Both the position numbers and the translations under genes were made by a program. From Suilimivivens sp963638365 (GTDB lineage: Bacteria > Bacillota > Clostridia > Lachnospirales > Lachnospiraceae): 64,000 bases of DNA. Shown piece after piece: positions 1 to 7,004 of this stretch. The stretch lies in assembly GCA_963638365.1 (NCBI GenBank), contig CAVHRK010000010.1:1-64000 (forward strand), given 5' to 3'. Within the stretch, counting starts at the first letter, position 1. Each line of letters opens with the position of its first letter. A model generated the notes under the pieces. It was not told where the DNA came from, did no database searches, and saw only the letters and a program-made list of their open reading frames with translations.

Positions 1-10
1 GACATATATA

Positions 11-40
11 TTGACAATAAAAATATAAATATGGTACATT
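11..40 (+). promoter_or_regulatory. Candidate promoter of the abiE operon
   Basis: A perfect TTGACA lies at 11-16 and a TACATT -10-like hexamer at 35-40, with an 18-nt spacer. A strong Shine-Dalgarno GGAGGTG at 47-53 follows, just before the GTG start at 59. The -10 is a weak match, so the assignment rests mainly on the -35 and the position. Confidence 0.4.
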
Positions 41-58
41 TGAAGTGGAGGTGAGAGC

Positions 59-685
59 GTGCTAAAAACTTATTTAATGGAGAACTACGGATATAATGAA
101 CCAATTTTTCTAAATGACTTATCCATTGAGGGATTATCTGAAAATGCTGTCCGGCAGTCAGTGAAAAGACTTGTGGCAAGTGGTTTTCTGGAAAGATATG
201 ATAATGGAATATACTATATTCCAAAGCGCGGAGGACTACTTGAAAAGAGCTATCTGGATCCCTCTATGGTTATTATACGCAAATATGTAGAAAATCAATC
301 AAATAAATATGGATATATTACGGGTCTGTCATTTGCCAATCAATTAGGTTTAACAACGCAGATGCCGGCAGTTATTGAGATTGTTACAAATCGTGAATCC
401 ACTAATGGACGCATGCTTATGATTGGCAATCAAAAAGTAAGAGTGAAGAAATCATCGATTTCCGTATCAGAGGACAATGCTGAACTGTTACAGCTGCTTG
501 ATGCTATCGGACAGGCAGAAAGGTATACAGAATTGACCATAGAAGAGACTGTTGATATTTTAATCACTTATATAAGAAAAAAGAAATTTACCAAGGGACA
601 ATTATCAGATGTTTCATCTGCATTAACTGGAGCTACAGCAAAAAAAATGATTGAATGGGGGATGATCTATGAATTTGCATCATGA
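59..685 (+). CDS. abiEi: AbiEi-type antitoxin (type IV toxin-antitoxin, DUF6088-like)
   Basis: This is the likely antitoxin of an AbiE two-gene system. In the known family AbiEi is a winged-helix protein that represses its own operon and counteracts the AbiEii nucleotidyltransferase. The N-terminal 60 residues look like a winged-helix domain (SENAVRQSVKRLVASGFLER, then the wing-like NGIYYIPKRG). The rest matches the general pattern of DUF6088 proteins (YGYITGLSFANQLGLTTQMP). The start is GTG with GGAGGTG 5 nt upstream. The 3' end overlaps the next gene by 17 nt, the usual translational coupling of abiE operons. The gene is AT-rich like the rest of this left-hand accessory patch. Assignment is by pattern and gene order. 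Confidence 0.82.
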   Translation: MLKTYLMENYGYNEPIFLNDLSIEGLSENAVRQSVKRLVASGFLERYDNGIYYIPKRGGLLEKSYLDPSMVIIRKYVENQSNKYGYITGLSFANQLGLTTQMPAVIEIVTNRESTNGRMLMIGNQKVRVKKSSISVSEDNAELLQLLDAIGQAERYTELTIEETVDILITYIRKKKFTKGQLSDVSSALTGATAKKMIEWGMIYEFAS

Positions 686-1583
686 TAAAGAAGCATTTGA
701 GGAATTGCTGATTGGTGCAGCCAATGAGTTGGCGATCCCTACTAATATTATTGAGAAAGATTATTATGTGACTATTACATTGAAGTCATTGTCAGAGAAG
801 TTAGATGACATGGTTTTTAAGGGAGGAACATCACTTACGAAATGTTATCAGCTGCTAGACAGATTTTCAGAGGATATTGATATATCTTATATAGCTGAAT
901 CCGGCATACCGGGTGAAGCAAGAAAAAGACAGTTGAAAAAGGCTGTTGTTGCTACTATGGAAGAGCTAAACTTTCCAATCATAAACCTGAATGACACGAG
1001 AAGCCGAAGACACTATAACCGTTATAGAGCTATATATCCATCCATATATGAACAGTCGGGTATTCTAAAACCAGAACTTGTGGTGGAAACTTATGTTGCA
1101 TTGTTGCCATTTCCGACAACAAAGCGAATGGTTGATAATTATATTTATCGTTTCCTCAAAAAAATAGATCGCTTGGATTTAGCAGAGACATATGATTTGC
1201 TGCCTTATGAAATTACAACGCAGACGATGGAGAGAACTCTGGTCGATAAAGTATTTGCATTATGCGATTACTATTTGCAGGGAGAAATTGAACGCCATTC
1301 AAGACATTTGTATGACATTCATAAGATTGTGAATTGTATAGGTATTACGGATGAATTGGAAAGACTGATCCCGGTGGTCAGAACAGTACGCTCTGAGTTA
1401 CCCGTCTGTCCATCTGCTAAAGAGGATGTGTGTATTACAGATATCTTAAAAGAGATAATTGAAAAACAAGTTTATAAGTCTGACTATGAAAATATCACCG
1501 TTGGATTGTTATTTGTTCCTGAAACGTATGATACAGTGATTCAAAGTGTAAAACGTCTGGCTGATAGCGGAATTTGGAATTGA
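669..1583 (+). CDS. abiEii: AbiEii-type nucleotidyltransferase toxin
   Basis: This is a nucleotidyltransferase-fold toxin of the AbiEii/DUF1814 family. Known members arrest growth and act in phage abortive infection, probably by adding nucleotides to RNA acceptors. The diagnostic active-site stretch is FKGGTSLTKCYQLL at about residues 50-63, followed by RFSEDIDIS, which supplies the G-G-T and D-x-D metal ligands. A downstream K-x-F-A-L-C-D-Y segment near residue 195 fits the family's C-terminal conserved lysine region. Length (304 aa) is normal. The ATG at 669 lies inside the end of the antitoxin gene, preceded by GGGGGAT. The catalytic residues appear intact, so the system is probably functional. 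Confidence 0.88.
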   Translation: MNLHHDKEAFEELLIGAANELAIPTNIIEKDYYVTITLKSLSEKLDDMVFKGGTSLTKCYQLLDRFSEDIDISYIAESGIPGEARKRQLKKAVVATMEELNFPIINLNDTRSRRHYNRYRAIYPSIYEQSGILKPELVVETYVALLPFPTTKRMVDNYIYRFLKKIDRLDLAETYDLLPYEITTQTMERTLVDKVFALCDYYLQGEIERHSRHLYDIHKIVNCIGITDELERLIPVVRTVRSELPVCPSAKEDVCITDILKEIIEKQVYKSDYENITVGLLFVPETYDTVIQSVKRLADSGIWN

Positions 1584-1744
1584 ACTTTTATGCTTTTGTA
1601 CCGCCTGGGTGTGAAGAGCTTTTTCTATCAGTCACAGATTAATGCTTCCGCAAAAGTGTATTGCTTAGAATAGTATTTGGGCTGTAAAGTAAAATGGAAA
1701 GTAGAGTTTATATAGATATTAAATAGAAAAGGAGATGATTGTAA

Positions 1745-1801
1745 ATGAAAAATAGAAATATTAGTCGTTTAGTAGAAGAATGGAGGGAAAAAATATTATA
1801 A
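1745..1801 (+). CDS. Possible 18-codon upstream ORF or frameshifted N-terminus of the kinase-like gene
   Basis: A good Shine-Dalgarno (AAAGGAG, about 1727-1733) precedes an ATG at 1745 that opens an 18-codon reading frame, MKNRNISRLVEEWREKIL. It stops at 1799-1801. The frame ends just after an A6 run at 1788-1793. With one A fewer it would read on without a stop into the kinase-like ORF at 1827. It may be a leader peptide, a short independent peptide, or the true N-terminus of the next gene broken by a one-base insertion. None of these can be chosen from sequence alone. Confidence 0.3.
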   Translation: MKNRNISRLVEEWREKIL

Positions 1802-1826
1802 CCCTCCAGATAATAAAGGAGGAGCA

Positions 1827-2735
1827 ATGATAATTAATAAACTTGATTCGATTGAATTTAGACTTAAGGAATTGCATGATTTTACTTGGTTAAAGAAATA
1901 TGGTACGGCTTTTTGGGCGGTGGATGAAACCGGCTCAGGATGTATTTGTATTGGAATGGAGGATACGAAAAGAAAATATTTTTGTAAAATTGCAGGAGTA
2001 AATACATTGGAAGCAGAAGTTCCACCCAAAGAGTCTGTGGTGATATTGAAAGAAGCAGTTCATTTGTATTATGATTTAGCACATCCTAATTTGATTAAAA
2101 TTATTGAAGAATACGATTACAAACAATTTTATGTAGTGGTTTTTGAATGGGCAGATGGAGAATGCTTATTTGATCATTGGAACTTTGAAACATACCAAAG
2201 AAATATCACAATGAAAAGTCCGCGGGAAAAGTTTAGAGAATTACCTGTCAGTAAAAAATTGAAAGCAATAGAGGTTTTATTTTCTTTTTTACAGAATGTA
2301 AACCGAAAGGGATATGTTGCTGTGGATTTTTATGATGGAAGTATCATGTACGACTTTTTAACAGATGCAATAACTATTTGTGATATTGATTTTTTCCAAA
2401 AAGCACCGGTTATTAATGATAAAGGTATCGAATGGTTTGGGACAAAGAGGCTGAAAGCACCAGAGGAATATATAGAAGGTAGTGTGATTGACGAGCAGAC
2501 GAATATATTTACTTTAGGGGCATTAATATTTGAATTTTTCGGTAGTTTTTCTGATGAGGAGATTTATCAGAGATATTGTAATAATCAATTCGTTCCTTGT
2601 ACATTCCCAAATTGGCAGTTAGATAAAAGAAGTTATCAAGTTGCGTGTAAAGCTGTTAGTTGGAATAGGGTCAATCGATATAGAACATTTGAAGAATTTT
2701 TTCATGAATGGAAAAGTGCAACTGAAATCAGTTGA
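1827..2735 (+). CDS. Protein-kinase-like protein with divergent catalytic motifs
   Basis: The 302-aa protein has the layout of a eukaryotic-type protein kinase without the usual glycine-rich loop. In order: a small N-terminal lobe with YFCKIAG near residue 52 (candidate VAIK lysine), a hinge-like VVFEWADGE near residue 108, a catalytic-loop equivalent YVAVDFYDGSIMYD near 172 in place of HRD...N, a metal-binding ICDIDFF near 193 in place of DFG, and an APE-like RLKAPEEY near 214. Asp residues are kept at both catalytic positions while the Asn is a Ser/Gly region, so activity is possible but unproven. The start has a strong SD (AAAGGAGG) 5 nt upstream. The partner is unknown. It lies between two toxin-antitoxin-like genes in an AT-rich patch, so a defence or stress role is possible but is only inference. 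Confidence 0.7.
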   Translation: MIINKLDSIEFRLKELHDFTWLKKYGTAFWAVDETGSGCICIGMEDTKRKYFCKIAGVNTLEAEVPPKESVVILKEAVHLYYDLAHPNLIKIIEEYDYKQFYVVVFEWADGECLFDHWNFETYQRNITMKSPREKFRELPVSKKLKAIEVLFSFLQNVNRKGYVAVDFYDGSIMYDFLTDAITICDIDFFQKAPVINDKGIEWFGTKRLKAPEEYIEGSVIDEQTNIFTLGALIFEFFGSFSDEEIYQRYCNNQFVPCTFPNWQLDKRSYQVACKAVSWNRVNRYRTFEEFFHEWKSATEIS

Positions 2736-2746
2736 TACTACGAGTA

Positions 2747-2882
2747 TTAGCTTGCCAAGAATATGAATGTTCTTTGGCAGGCGGTTGTGTGCGTCTTCAA
2801 AACGAAACTATTGTCATGATCTGTTATTAATAGAAAAACGGAAAGTTCCACAGGATTCTTAGGATGATCTTCCCGATTTATC
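2747..2882. repeat. Direct repeat D, copy 1 (diverged)
   Basis: About 135 bp that align end to end with 3284-3422 in the same orientation at roughly 80 % identity by eye. Shared stretches include GGCAGGCGGTTGTGT, CATGATCTGTTATT and TAGAAAAAC. Each copy carries two short inverted repeats. In this copy the second one (the terminator stem of copy 2) has decayed. The two copies bracket the VbhA-like gene. Confidence 0.75.
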
Positions 2883-2959
2883 AGTAGTAGAACACCTATT
2901 ATAGCGGTATAATATACATAAAATCTGGCTTGATATTTGTAGAAAGAAAGGTGATGTAC

Positions 2960-3139
2960 ATGATTAAAAAGAATAGGAAAGAAGCTTTTCTTGATGTAAG
3001 AAATGTTGCATCAACAATGGCTCTTGAAGACATGTACGTATCGAAAGATTTTATTAATAAGATGATACTTGTTGCAAGTGGAGAACTATCATCTGAACAA
3101 GTGCGTCAGGAGGTAATAAGCCGATATGCCAGACAGTAA
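2960..3139 (+). CDS. Orphan VbhA-like antitoxin
   Basis: A 59-aa protein resembling the antitoxin VbhA family, which inhibits Fic-domain AMP-transferases by inserting an [S/T]xxxE[G/N] helix into their active site. Here the equivalent is STMALEDMYVS, with Asp in place of the usual Gly/Asn, followed by the family-typical VASGELSSEQVRQEVI. The ATG at 2960 is chosen because AAAGG lies 8-9 nt upstream; an earlier in-frame ATG at 2954 is too close to that SD. A -10-like TATAAT is at 2908-2913. No Fic toxin gene is adjacent, so it is an orphan, or it acts on a toxin elsewhere. Confidence 0.68.
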   Translation: MIKKNRKEAFLDVRNVASTMALEDMYVSKDFINKMILVASGELSSEQVRQEVISRYARQ

Positions 3140-3261
3140 ATACTGCTAATCTAACCTATTTCACAGCGTAACCTACAATCCGGAAGTGTCATCAAGGGAA
3201 CGCCTTTTGGGTTCTTCCGAGTTTTTCTTAAATAGCAGGGCATGGCAATCGAAGACAACAA

Positions 3262-3285
3262 AACCCGTGCAAGGATGCACGGGTT
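3262..3285 (-). terminator. Hairpin, possible secondary terminator downstream of prs
   Basis: A perfect 10-bp stem (AACCCGTGCA / TGCACGGGTT) with a 4-nt loop. Read on the minus strand it is followed by TTTGTTGT, a weak T-tract. It lies about 200 nt downstream of the prs stop, behind the better terminator at 3371-3413. Confidence 0.5.
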
Positions 3286-3422
3286 AGCCTGTCAAGAACA
3301 TGGATGTTCTCTGGCAGGCGGTTGTGTACGTTTTTCATATAGAGCCATTGCCATGATCTGTTATTGATAGAAAAACCGGAAGGTTCCATAGGATTCCCAG
3401 GATGACCTTCCGGATTTGTCAT
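3284..3422. repeat. Direct repeat D, copy 2 (contains the prs terminator)
   Basis: This copy keeps both internal inverted repeats: AGAACAT/ATGTTCT near 3297-3312 and the 9-bp terminator stem at 3376-3413. It is the better preserved copy and probably the ancestral one, because its terminator serves the adjacent prs operon on the minus strand. Confidence 0.75.
3371..3413 (-). terminator. Rho-independent terminator of the dnaD-helicase loader-prs operon
   Basis: On the minus strand the stem CCGGAAGGT / ACCTTCCGG (9 bp perfect) is followed at once by TTTTTCT. It lies 70-115 nt past the prs stop codon. Confidence 0.78.
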
Positions 3423-3485
3423 TAACTATACAGATTTATCATTAACCATACGTTTGAACACAAATCAAACATTTATAATCGAACC

Positions 3486-4673
3486 TTAATTCAACTCTCC
3501 ATTCTTATATCTAGCCACAATATTCTGAATACGTTCATTCGGATTGAGCAGATCGCTAATGGACACATCATGATTCAGTGTATCAATCAGATAAGCAATG
3601 TACTTACTCATATCACAGTCAATATACCATTCCCTGCTTAACAGCTCCGGAGTCTGATATACCAGATTCGTAGTAAGCACTCCATCGATCAGACCGCTTT
3701 CATAAGCCTTATCAAAACGCTCCAATCCGTTTGTGAATAATCCAAAGGTTGCGCAGATAAAGATCTTTCCTGCCTTACGTTCCTTAAGACCGGATGCAAC
3801 CTCCAGAACGCTTTCGCCTGAGGAAATCATATCATCAATAATGATCATATCCTTGCCTTCAACGGAAGAACCAAGGAATTCATGAGCGACAATCGGGTTG
3901 CGGCCATCCACAATCTTCGTATAATCTCTACGCTTGTAGAACATACCCATATCAAGGCCTAATACATTTGCCATATAAATAGCACGTCCCATACCGCCTT
4001 CATCCGGGCTGATCACCATCATATGATTGGAATCAATCTGAAGATTCTTCACATGCTTTAATAAGCCCTTGATAAACTGATAAGTCGGCTGAACGGTTTC
4101 AAAACCGTGAAGAGGAATCGCATTCTGGACACGCGGATCATGTGCATCAAAAGTGATGATGTTGTCAACGCCCATGCTCACCATTTCCTGAAGTGCAATT
4201 GCACAGTCTAAGGATTCACGGGAAGTACGCTTATGCTGTCTGCTTTCATAAAGGAACGGCATAATGACGGTGATACGTCTTGCTTTTCCGCCGACAGCAG
4301 CGATAATTCTCTTCAAATCCTGATAATGATCATCAGGAGACATATGATTTTCTTTACCGCATAAGGAATAGGTCAGACTGTAGTTTGCTACATCGACCAG
4401 AAGATAAAGATCGGTACCACGGACAGATTCCAAAATGATACCCTTTGCTTCACCGGAACCAAAACGCGGAACCTTTGCCTTTAGCAAATAAGAATCACGC
4501 TGATACCCGGCAAATGCCAGACTGTCTTTGTGTTCGCTTTCGCGTACGGTACGCCATTTTACCAGATAATGATCCACTTTCTCTCCAAGGGATTTGCAAC
4601 CTTCCAGAGGAATGATTCCCAAAGAACCAACTGGAATTGTTTCAAGATTTCTCGTTTCTTCACGCTGTGCCAT
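3486..4673 (-). CDS. prs: Ribose-phosphate pyrophosphokinase
   Basis: Makes PRPP from ribose 5-phosphate and ATP for purine, pyrimidine, NAD, histidine and tryptophan synthesis in the cytoplasm. The PRPP-binding loop MIIIDDMISSGES is at about residues 278-290. The catalytic flexible-loop equivalent is PFLYESRQHKRTSRES near 140-155, and FDAHDPRVQ near 175 is the typical ribose-5-phosphate/regulatory region. At 395 aa it is longer than the classical 315-aa enzyme, like the long clostridial form with an N-terminal extension. It is the last gene of the murC-side minus-strand series and is followed by a good terminator. The SD GAGGTACC lies just before the ATG. Confidence 0.93.
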   Translation of the reverse strand: MAQREETRNLETIPVGSLGIIPLEGCKSLGEKVDHYLVKWRTVRESEHKDSLAFAGYQRDSYLLKAKVPRFGSGEAKGIILESVRGTDLYLLVDVANYSLTYSLCGKENHMSPDDHYQDLKRIIAAVGGKARRITVIMPFLYESRQHKRTSRESLDCAIALQEMVSMGVDNIITFDAHDPRVQNAIPLHGFETVQPTYQFIKGLLKHVKNLQIDSNHMMVISPDEGGMGRAIYMANVLGLDMGMFYKRRDYTKIVDGRNPIVAHEFLGSSVEGKDMIIIDDMISSGESVLEVASGLKERKAGKIFICATFGLFTNGLERFDKAYESGLIDGVLTTNLVYQTPELLSREWYIDCDMSKYIAYLIDTLNHDVSISDLLNPNERIQNIVARYKNGELN

Positions 4674-4689
4674 GAAGGTACCTCACTTT

Positions 4690-5655
4690 CTACTTTGCAG
4701 TTTTTTGAATAATCCGGATGTCCGGCCCCGTAAATTTACATATAATATAGTTTTGCATAATCCTTGAAAATGAGCGGTCCGAATAACGGTTCGACACATC
4801 TTCAAAAGAAAGATTGGTAGATATAATTGTCGATTTCTGTGCCATATTTCTTCCGTTTAATAAGGAAAAGAACACAGAAGAGATCACATTGGTAGGATAC
4901 TCGGTGCCAAGATCGTCGATGATTAATAAATCACAATCAAAGAGTTCCTTATTATAGGTAACAAGGTCTTCTTTATTCTTATAATCAAACATACTCTTGG
5001 AAAGTATTTCGAAAAGATGAATGGCACTCATATATACCACAGAATGTTCACTTTCCAGTAACTCGCGGGCAATACAACTGGATAGGAAAGATTTGCCCGT
5101 ACCTACTGTACCATAAAAAAACAGATTATGATAGTCTGAATCAAAAGTTTCTATAAATTTTTTACTGATGTCTACGGTATGGCGGAAACACTCCAATGCC
5201 TCCCCTTCATAGTAGCCATAAGATAAATGATCAAAATTCTCAGTAGACAGAGACTTCTCTAATCCGGACTGCTCATAAAGCAGGCGGATAACTGCCTGTT
5301 TGAAGCAATGACACTTCTCCCGGTTCGGCAGATAGCCGGTGTCCCGGCAGTCCTGACAGGTATAAACAGGAGCAAGGTAATCAGCCGGATATCCGGCATT
5401 TACTAAAAGTTCCTGTTTCTTTGCAGAAAGCTGGCGGATGGTCTGCTGAAGACCTGCAAGCGCAGATTCGTCACCCTCTAACAGCTTGCGCCCCTGGGAA
5501 ACAGACACCGATGCAATCTGATCGGAGAGTTCTTTAAAACCTTCTACATACGAATAAACCTCCTGCAGGCGGTCCTCCATAATGCGGTGGTTGTTTAACT
5601 GGGTCACTTCGTATCCATGAATGATGGACTGGTATTGTGTATTGCTGAGTGCCAC
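4690..5655 (-). CDS. dnaC: DnaC/DnaI-type replicative helicase loader ATPase
   Basis: An AAA+ ATPase that loads the replicative helicase at origins or restart sites. Walker A is GTVGTGKSFLSS near residues 183-194 and Walker B LLIIDDLGTEYP near 244-255. A Cys/His cluster CQDCRDTGYLPNREKCHC at about 118-135 fits the zinc-binding N-terminal region of DnaI. The first 100 residues are helical and probably bind helicase. Length (321 aa) is normal. It lies 20 nt downstream of dnaD, matching the dnaD-loader pair common in clostridia. The symbol dnaC is used in the clostridial sense of loader; dnaI would be equally valid. Confidence 0.9.
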   Translation of the reverse strand: MALSNTQYQSIIHGYEVTQLNNHRIMEDRLQEVYSYVEGFKELSDQIASVSVSQGRKLLEGDESALAGLQQTIRQLSAKKQELLVNAGYPADYLAPVYTCQDCRDTGYLPNREKCHCFKQAVIRLLYEQSGLEKSLSTENFDHLSYGYYEGEALECFRHTVDISKKFIETFDSDYHNLFFYGTVGTGKSFLSSCIARELLESEHSVVYMSAIHLFEILSKSMFDYKNKEDLVTYNKELFDCDLLIIDDLGTEYPTNVISSVFFSLLNGRNMAQKSTIISTNLSFEDVSNRYSDRSFSRIMQNYIICKFTGPDIRIIQKTAK

Positions 5656-5675
5656 GATAAAATCTCCCTCAAAAA

Positions 5676-6755
5676 TTAGTTACTGATGATTTCTTTTTCC
5701 AGAGCATCAAAGTCATAGGTGCTTCGCATCATCTGGTTGAAAGAAGCAGCAGTATTTCTCGCAGGCTTTACGGAAGTCTGGCGGCTCTGGTTATAGGCAT
5801 CGTCGAGCTTAAGGATGTCGGCCTTGTGGTGAACCTTATTCTTGTGCCAGTTGTTTAAGATGCTGTCTGCATACTCAAAGCGGTGCTTGTCCGTAGCCAT
5901 GACCGTCCGTTCGCAGGCCTCTAAAATAATATCCTGTGTAAAGCTGAAATCCTTCGTCCATTTGATCACATAATCCGCTTCAGCCTTCGTCGGATTGCTG
6001 GACTTGCCTAAGGCTTTCATAATATCATAGACGGTTTTATCATATTTTTTAGCAGCACGTGCAGCCTGTTTGGGAGTCGTGATGCCTTCCTCGGCCCAAC
6101 TGACGGCTACCTTTTCTATGTAACGGAAATCTTTCTTTCCTTTTTCTACGCAGTATTGGATGAGGTAATCAATCAGATCCTCGGAAAAGTGCAGCCTGTC
6201 CGTAAAGAACAGGATTGTTTTCATTTCGGTGGGTGTCAGAGGCTTTCCAATGTACTGCTCCACCACAAACAGAATCTGGGAGGTATCTTCCTTTTCCTTG
6301 AATTCGCGGATCTGGTCGAGCGTATAAGCCGGTTTCTCATAAGGATTGGGAACCGGTGTTTTTGTCTCTGTAACAGCCGGTGCAGAACGCTGCGTTTCTC
6401 TGCGTGCGGCAGAAAGTGATACCACCGGTGCAAGAGGAGCAGCTTCGCCGGACGCCTTCTTTGTAACATCAAGCAGACGGATCGCGGTAAGCGTTTTGGT
6501 GTCGTCGTATTCCAAAGCGAGCAGATGGTTCTTTTCCCAGTATTTTAATGCACGTATGACATCCTTTTCGGTATGGTTAAACTGATCCGCAATATCCGAC
6601 ACACTTGTCGGAAGGTGCGCGCTCATGGTGCGGAGAAGGTATAAATATACCTTGAGCTGGGCATCGTTCGCCTCTTTCATATACTCATCAATAAAAATAT
6701 TGGACACCACAGTAACATCAGAATAATTCTCCTGATACACCTTAAACTGAGCCAT
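5676..6755 (-). CDS. dnaD: DnaD-domain replication initiation protein
   Basis: A primosome protein that helps DnaA-dependent helicase loading in Firmicutes. The N-terminal winged helix is near residues 25-90 (AQLKVYLYLLRTM). A low-complexity linker with Pro/Glu follows at about 115-145. Two DnaD/DnaB-type helical repeats follow: one with LIDYLIQYCVEKGKKDFRYI and a second with WTKDFSFTQDIILEACER...ILNNWHKNK, the usual C-terminal motif. The ATG at 6755 is preferred (GGTG 8 nt upstream); an in-frame ATG at 6782 has no SD and lies only about 15 nt from the likely transcription start. It is followed by the helicase loader and prs in one operon. Confidence 0.88.
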   Translation of the reverse strand: MAQFKVYQENYSDVTVVSNIFIDEYMKEANDAQLKVYLYLLRTMSAHLPTSVSDIADQFNHTEKDVIRALKYWEKNHLLALEYDDTKTLTAIRLLDVTKKASGEAAPLAPVVSLSAARRETQRSAPAVTETKTPVPNPYEKPAYTLDQIREFKEKEDTSQILFVVEQYIGKPLTPTEMKTILFFTDRLHFSEDLIDYLIQYCVEKGKKDFRYIEKVAVSWAEEGITTPKQAARAAKKYDKTVYDIMKALGKSSNPTKAEADYVIKWTKDFSFTQDIILEACERTVMATDKHRFEYADSILNNWHKNKVHHKADILKLDDAYNQSRQTSVKPARNTAASFNQMMRSTYDFDALEKEIISN

Positions 6756-6804
6756 ATCAAATTCACCAACCTTAACATTCATTCAAACTAAATAAGCAAA
6801 ATGA

Positions 6805-6833
6805 ATTATAGCACATGCTTTTTAAAATGGAAA
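6805..6833 (-). promoter_or_regulatory. Promoter of the dnaD-loader-prs operon
   Basis: On the minus strand, TTTCCA (6828-6833), a 17-nt spacer and TATAAT (6805-6810) with an extended -10 TG. The start point would fall near 6797, about 40 nt before the preferred dnaD start. The DnaA-box-like array begins 48 nt upstream of the -35. Confidence 0.65.
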
Positions 6834-6880
6834 TAGCAAAAATGCTGAAGAACCCAGTATTTACAAGGCTTTCGGACATT

Positions 6881-7004
6881 TGTGGATAGTGTGGACAATG
6901 TGGATATAAATAATAAAAGTAAATAAAATGCATCAAAACAAAGGAAAAAATATCCACATATTTTTAAGAAAAAATTCATAAAAATATGTGGATGATGTGG
7001 ACAA
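6881..7004. promoter_or_regulatory. Array of six DnaA-box-like 9-mers upstream of dnaD
   Basis: Six 9-mers close to TGTGGATAA (the complement of TTATCCACA): TGTGGATAG at 6881, TGTGGACAA at 6890, TGTGGATAT at 6899, one on the opposite strand (ATATCCACA, 6950-6958), TGTGGATGA at 6987 and TGTGGACAA at 6996. The first three abut with exact 9-nt spacing and so do the last two. Each differs from the consensus at one position. The spacer between is almost pure A/T. This fits DnaA binding, either for regulation of dnaD and the loader or as a DnaA-titration or unwinding site. DnaA binding itself is inference. Confidence 0.6.

Noticed and set aside
1796..2082. Two overlapping minus-strand ORFs opposite the kinase-like gene.
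   Set aside because: No SD, no recognisable domain, and fully antisense to a gene with kinase-like motifs.
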